Assembly (NCBI GenBank): GCA_963707965.1
Contig: CAVPRR010000007.1
Location: 930,001 to 994,000 of the forward strand
Source: VRUE01 sp963707965
Lineage (GTDB): Bacteria; Actinomycetota; Thermoleophilia; Solirubrobacterales; 70-9
Length of the DNA stretch: 64,000 bases
Reading direction: 5' to 3'
Shown here: piece by piece, positions 60,402-64,000 of the stretch
Layout of the letters: every line of letters begins with the position of its first letter
Position numbering within the stretch: position 1 is the stretch's first letter
Translations under genes and position numbers: made by a program
Notes under the pieces: model-generated
Databases searched by the model: none
Seen by the model: the letters and a program-made list of their open reading frames with translations, nothing else
What the model was told of the DNA's origin: nothing

Positions 60402-60800
60402 ATGACAGACACCGAGACCAGTACCACCGGCATCGGGCAGGTGGCGACGGTGATGGTTCCCGTCAGCGACCAGGACCGGGCGCTCGAGTTCTATCTCGAC
60501 ACGCTCGGATTCGAGAAGCGCTTGGACACCCCCTACGGAGACGGCGATCGCTGGGTCGAAGTCGCGCCGCCCGGTGGGGCGACGACGATCGCGCTCGTTC
60601 CCCCGCGCGAGGGGGAGGGGGCCGGGATCGAGACCCGCGTTGCCTTCGCGACCAGGGACATCGACGCCGACCATGCAAGTCTGCGGGACCGCGGAGTCGA
60701 CGCGGACGCGGAGGTGATGCGCATGGGCGGTCCGGTACCGCCGATGTTCTTCTTCAGCGACCCCGACGGCAACAGGTTTCTGATCATCGAGCTGCCCTGA
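60402..60800 (+). CDS. VOC/glyoxalase-like protein
   Basis: 132 residues with a GAAGGAGG ribosome-binding site before the ATG at 60402. VATVMVPVSDQDRALEFYLD, TLGFEKRLDTPYGDGDRWVE and PPMFFFSDPDGNRFLIIELP form the two beta-alpha-beta modules of the vicinal oxygen chelate fold. Metal ligands are not all obvious. Probably a co-regulated stress or detoxification gene of the sigma-factor cluster. Confidence 0.88.
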   Translation: MTDTETSTTGIGQVATVMVPVSDQDRALEFYLDTLGFEKRLDTPYGDGDRWVEVAPPGGATTIALVPPREGEGAGIETRVAFATRDIDADHASLRDRGVDADAEVMRMGGPVPPMFFFSDPDGNRFLIIELP

Positions 60801-61017
60801 TCAGCCCGCCAGCCCAGGCTCGCCTTTCACTCGCCAGAGGCAGGCCGACGTTGGCGGACGCGGCACTGGCCGACTGTCCTCCCTGATTGTCTGTAGTGAA
60901 TTGGGGACATTCACCGTATAAACAATGACGGTGTGTAATACCTGTCCACTTCTCCTGCTCACCAACAAGACGGCGAGCTACCTTCGATGAACCACCAGCT
61001 CATCGAGGAGGAGAGAG

Positions 61018-62148
61018 ATGTACTCGATAATGCGCAAGGCCGCACGAATGGCGATCATCGTGTCTGTCCTGGCGCTCGCCTTCTCTTTGAACGCCGGCGC
61101 AACACAGGCCTCTGGCCAGCGGACGCCGAAGGCTAAGAAGGTGCTGCAAGGACCGCGTGGAGAACGAGGCCCAAGAGGGCCCCGGGGTAAGAAAGGCCCC
61201 CGGGGCCGCCGCGGAAAGGAGGGCCCAAGGGGCCCAAGCGGTGGACCGAGAGGCCCTCGAGGTGAAGAAGGCCCAAGGGGCCCGCGCGGTGTGAGGGGCG
61301 CAGAAGGGCCCCAAGGAACTCAGGGACACGGCGGCGCGCAGGGCACACCCGGCACGCAAGGGCCGGGTGGCGGGCAAGGCAGCCAAGGCCCGATCGGGCC
61401 GCAGGGCTCCCAGGGCAGCCAGGGGACACCGGGAAGTCAAGGACTGCAAGGAGGCCAAGGCCAGCAGGGAAATCAGGGCCCTGCTGGCCCGCAAGGAGCT
61501 CAGGGGCCCCAGGGCCCCGCGGGACCGCAGGGTGCAACCGGCCCCGCGGGGCCGCAAGGCCCCATGGGGCCTGAAGGCCCGACAGGACCCAAAGGAGCAA
61601 CCGGCCCTGAGGGACCCAAAGGCACCACAGGGCCAACCGGCCCTGAAGGACCTGTGGGCACCACCGGGCCAACCGGCCCTGAAGGACCTGTGGGCACCAC
61701 AGGGCCAACCGGCCCGATGGGCCTACCTGGTCCGACTGGGACCACGGGCGCAACGGGAGCCACAGGGCCGATCCCGACGACGAGAACGGGAGCGTGGGCA
61801 GCGGTTAAGAGCACGACCGAGCTAACTGAGCTCGTCGCCACGGAGATCTCCTTCACCATGCCACTTTCCAAAGCCCTGGATGGATCGCACGTCCACTTCG
61901 TCCAGACCGGCGAAACACCCGAAGCATGTGGCGGTGGGAGTGTGTCGAACCCGAAAGCAGCTCCAGGCAACCTCTGCGTATACATGGGTACCGCCCCTCT
62001 CGGTTTGGGAGGTGAAGTGCTCCAGAACCTCTACCTCATTGCCAATCCGGCAACGGGCGCAGGCGGGGCGTCCAAAGAGGGTGCCCTGATCCTGGTGAAC
62101 GGGGAACCCGGGTTGTTCAATGGAACCTGGGCAGTAACCGATGAATAG
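61018..62148 (+). CDS. Secreted collagen-like repeat protein
   Basis: 376 residues with a GAGGAGGAGAG ribosome-binding site. A signal peptide (AIIVSVLALAFSLNAGATQA, cleavage near residue 31) precedes a Gly-X-Y region from about residue 45 to 250, near 69 triplets with one small interruption (PSGGPRG). The first part is Arg/Lys/Glu-rich (GPRGERGPRGPRGKKG), the later part Gln- then Thr/Pro-rich, with recent DNA-level duplications (GPEGPVGTTGPT twice). The last 125 residues form a globular domain (LVATEISFTMPLSKALDGSH). No sortase motif is seen. A trimeric extracellular fibre is expected; a role in surface attachment or a matrix is inference. Confidence 0.9.
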   Translation: MYSIMRKAARMAIIVSVLALAFSLNAGATQASGQRTPKAKKVLQGPRGERGPRGPRGKKGPRGRRGKEGPRGPSGGPRGPRGEEGPRGPRGVRGAEGPQGTQGHGGAQGTPGTQGPGGGQGSQGPIGPQGSQGSQGTPGSQGLQGGQGQQGNQGPAGPQGAQGPQGPAGPQGATGPAGPQGPMGPEGPTGPKGATGPEGPKGTTGPTGPEGPVGTTGPTGPEGPVGTTGPTGPMGLPGPTGTTGATGATGPIPTTRTGAWAAVKSTTELTELVATEISFTMPLSKALDGSHVHFVQTGETPEACGGGSVSNPKAAPGNLCVYMGTAPLGLGGEVLQNLYLIANPATGAGGASKEGALILVNGEPGLFNGTWAVTDE

Positions 62149-62252
62149 TCAGCGCCCGGGCCCGCTTCGCTCGCGGACTTCGGCGCCCTTGGAGCTGGCC
62201 CCTCGCCACTTGCGGCTCTCCCGGCCAACTGGGTCAATTGGGAATCAACCAT

Positions 62253-62816
62253 CTACTCGCCGGCCTTCTCGCCGTTGGGGTGCAGCGGGTACCAGACTCC
62301 GCCGAAGGAGTCGACGTCGGTCCCGTTGTCTTCGCCGGGCTTGGCGTCTGCCGTGTAGGTGTACAGCGGCCATCCCGCGTAGGTCACCTGGACGGTGCCG
62401 TCGGTTCGCTTGGTGGTGGCGAGCTTCGACGCTTCGGCACCGCTCAGCGCATGCGGAGCGCCGCCGGTCGTCAGCGGCGGCCAGGCGCTCGCGCACGCCC
62501 CGTAACAAGCGGACTTGCCGCCCTTGTCCTTCTCGAAGTAATAGAGGGTGAAGCCTTCGGAGTCGACGAGGACCTTGCCGAGATCGCCGACGCTTGCGAC
62601 CGCGACGGCGCCGCCAGAGCCGGAGGACGGTGAGCTATTGGATTGCCCGTAGCCGCTCGTGTCGCTGTAGCGCCCACCGCTCGTTTCGCTGTTCGAAGGG
62701 GCCGCCGTCGTGCTTTCGCCGTTCGAGCCATAGGAGTTGCCGCTGGAGCCGCAGCCCGCAACAAGCAGGGCCCCGCTCAGGGCAAGAGTGGCGATGGATG
62801 CATAGATCTTGATCAC
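62253..62816 (-). CDS. Lipoprotein with COG4315-type secreted repeats
   Basis: 187 residues. A lipobox (ALLVAGCGSSG) gives a lipid-anchored N-terminus, followed by a Ser/Gly-rich linker of about 50 residues. The folded part carries LGKVLVDSEGFTLYYFEKDK, CYGACASAWPPLTTGGAP and YAGWPLYTYTADAKPGEDNG, the repeat family of predicted lipoproteins (PF03640). Function not established. Its stop faces the collagen-like gene (convergent). Confidence 0.9.
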   Translation of the reverse strand: MIKIYASIATLALSGALLVAGCGSSGNSYGSNGESTTAAPSNSETSGGRYSDTSGYGQSNSSPSSGSGGAVAVASVGDLGKVLVDSEGFTLYYFEKDKGGKSACYGACASAWPPLTTGGAPHALSGAEASKLATTKRTDGTVQVTYAGWPLYTYTADAKPGEDNGTDVDSFGGVWYPLHPNGEKAGE

Positions 62817-62941
62817 GTGTCCTCCTTCGGCGTGGGCGGCCGTACTGACCGTTCGCCCTGTGTACGCGGGGGGCTCGGTCTCGGTTCAAGTCGATTGGCC
62901 CCGCCGTTCGGTTCGACCGCGGCAGGACGCGCCCGGCGCGT

Positions 62942-63616
62942 TCAGGCAGTTCCGCCGGAGTCGACCGGGGCGACGAATGCCCGGCGGCCGACGCGGACGA
63001 CAATCGCGCTTGTGCGTGAGAGGTCGAGCGCCGAGCTGAGGACGGCCTCCTGGTCGGTGCCGTAGCGGTAGCGGAAGGTGCCGGCTGGCAGGCGGGCGCC
63101 GTGCGGGCCGCGCAGGGTTACGCGGCAGAGCGTGCCCGAGCGGACCCCTTCGACGTACATGTGGATCTCGGTACCGAAGGGTCGCGGCTCCAGGGTCGCG
63201 GTGATCTTCATGCCCGGCGGGAGCGATCCGAAGGTGACTTGCTGCTCGGCGCCCGGGCCACCGCCGCCGGGCATGACGAAGATCGCCAGCACAGCGGCCG
63301 CCGCCGCCGCAGCCGTCGCTCCGCTGAGCGCGAAGCCGAGGCGCAGCCGCCGGCGCCGCAGCGACCGCCGCTCACCCTTGATCGTCGCGGCGACCCTGTC
63401 GGCCAGCTGGGGCGGCGGCAGTGGCGCCGCCCCGAAGCGCTCTGGGTCGGCCAGCGGCATCATTCGCGCCACCGATTGGAGCGAGTCAAGCTCGGCTCGG
63501 CACTCGGGGCAGCCGTCGAGGTGGGCCTCCAGCCCGGCCGACTCCTCCTCGGCCAGCTGGCCGAGTGCGTAGGCCCCCAACGACTCGCGCCATTCTCGGC
63601 AGCTCTCAGTCCTCAT
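62942..63616 (-). CDS. Anti-sigma factor with zinc-finger (zf-HC2) and RskA-like domains
   Basis: 224 residues from the ATG ending at 63616 (MRTESCREWRESLGAYALGQ). The HLDGCPECRAEL segment is the HxxxCxxC zinc-binding anti-sigma motif. A membrane helix follows (about residues 104-121, ALSGATAAAAAAAVLAIFVM), then an extracytoplasmic beta-rich domain (MYVEGVRSGTLCRVTLRGP) of the RskA type. It overlaps the upstream sigma-factor gene by 11 bp, the usual sigma/anti-sigma pairing. Signal unknown. Confidence 0.9.
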   Translation of the reverse strand: MRTESCREWRESLGAYALGQLAEEESAGLEAHLDGCPECRAELDSLQSVARMMPLADPERFGAAPLPPPQLADRVAATIKGERRSLRRRRLRLGFALSGATAAAAAAAVLAIFVMPGGGGPGAEQQVTFGSLPPGMKITATLEPRPFGTEIHMYVEGVRSGTLCRVTLRGPHGARLPAGTFRYRYGTDQEAVLSSALDLSRTSAIVVRVGRRAFVAPVDSGGTA

Positions 63617-64000
63617 ACCCGATCTCCTCGAGGGCAACCCGCAGCGCTCGCAGGCCGTAGTAGACGCGGCTCTTCACGGTTCCCTCTGGCACGCCCAGCT
63701 CCTCGGCGACCTCGGCGTAGGGGCGGCCACGGTAGTAGGTCTCGAGCAGGACGCGGCGATGCTGATCGCCAATCCGTCGCATCGCCTCCTCGATCTGCCA
63801 GGCGAGGAGCGCCTCCTCCAGCGGCTCGACCGAGGGTTCGACCCCGCCCTCGGCGACGGCGGGACGCGCCGCGCGTGCCCGTCCCAGGTCGATCACCACG
63901 TTGCGCAGGATCGCGAACAGCCAGGTGCGCAGCGAGCCGATTTGGGGGTCGAACCGTTCCCCGGCGCGCCAGGCCCGCAGGAAGGTCTCCTGGACGGCCT
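63606..64000 (-). CDS. ECF sigma-70 factor, 5' end outside window
   Basis: The visible part covers the end of region 2 (AVQETFLRAWRAGE, LRTWLFAILRNVVIDLGRAR) and a full region 4 (IGDQHRRVLLETYYRGRPYA, EVAEELGVPEGTVKSRVYYG). The N-terminus lies beyond the window end. Its stop is inside the start of the anti-sigma gene, so the two are co-translated. Family knowledge: envelope or redox stress response sigma factor controlled by the adjacent zinc-finger anti-sigma protein. Confidence 0.92.
   Translation of the reverse strand, partial: AVQETFLRAWRAGERFDPQIGSLRTWLFAILRNVVIDLGRARAARPAVAEGGVEPSVEPLEEALLAWQIEEAMRRIGDQHRRVLLETYYRGRPYAEVAEELGVPEGTVKSRVYYGLRALRVALEEIGYED

Overview
The window is GC-rich, densely packed, actinobacterial-type DNA. 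My best guess is the class Thermoleophilia (Solirubrobacterales-like). This rests on many GTG/TTG starts, 4-bp stop/start overlaps (ATGA, GTGA, TGATG), an actinobacterial-type SOS box before an imuB/dnaE2-type mutasome operon, and two TetR regulators that share an SGRHGLP/PGRHGLP leader. No rRNA, tRNA or CRISPR array was seen. The assignment is an inference, not a measurement.

Layout. 0-7.2 kb is an accessory patch: a partial Doc-like toxin with an altered active site, a broken ATPase, an XRE regulator coupled to a small membrane protein, a possible EVE-like/nuclease protein, and a GT25-GH53 fusion followed by a frameshifted carbamoyltransferase. 7.7-9.3 kb holds uppP and a DedA-family gene. 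9.4-15.8 kb is the first half of an exopolysaccharide locus: a CapD-type dehydratase, a LytR_C protein, a polymerase/ligase and a flippase. 16.2-29.0 kb is an island with less GC-rich gene tails. It carries an SspABCD-like DNA phosphorothioation operon with one extra gene, then a frameshifted unknown gene, a GIY-YIG nuclease, a DGQHR (DndB-like) protein, an SNF2 helicase, a TerB-like protein and a coiled-coil membrane protein. 29.1-32.9 kb is the second half of the polysaccharide locus: three glycosyltransferases and the initiating sugar phosphotransferase. The island therefore appears to split one locus in two.

33-43 kb carries mixed chromosomal genes: a HATPase/STAS-like pair, acetyltransferases, DUF3105, metF, a crotonase, two TetR regulators, a nucleotide-sugar dehydrogenase and a heptad-repeat tail-anchored protein. 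A candidate structured RNA lies near 38.7 kb. 43.6-48.4 kb is an SOS-controlled mutasome operon: a palm-less ImuB-like protein, DUF6504 and a DnaE2 swollen by in-frame repeats. 48.5-56 kb is catabolic: a divergent badI-like/badH-like pair, a hemerythrin, and acetone-carboxylase-type alpha-gamma fusion and beta subunits. 56-64 kb has an MMPL transporter, a SigG/SigJ-like sigma factor with DHFR-like and glyoxalase-like neighbours, a collagen-like secreted protein, a lipoprotein, and an anti-sigma/ECF sigma pair running off the window end.

Two cross-cutting points. First, about fifteen apparent frameshifts hit otherwise well-conserved genes. The simplest reading is indel error in a draft consensus, so the broken genes should not be taken as decayed without checking reads. 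Second, short palindromic and tandem repeats recur between genes and inside coding sequence (a FemAB-like gene and dnaE2), and look like a family of small mobile or expanding elements.
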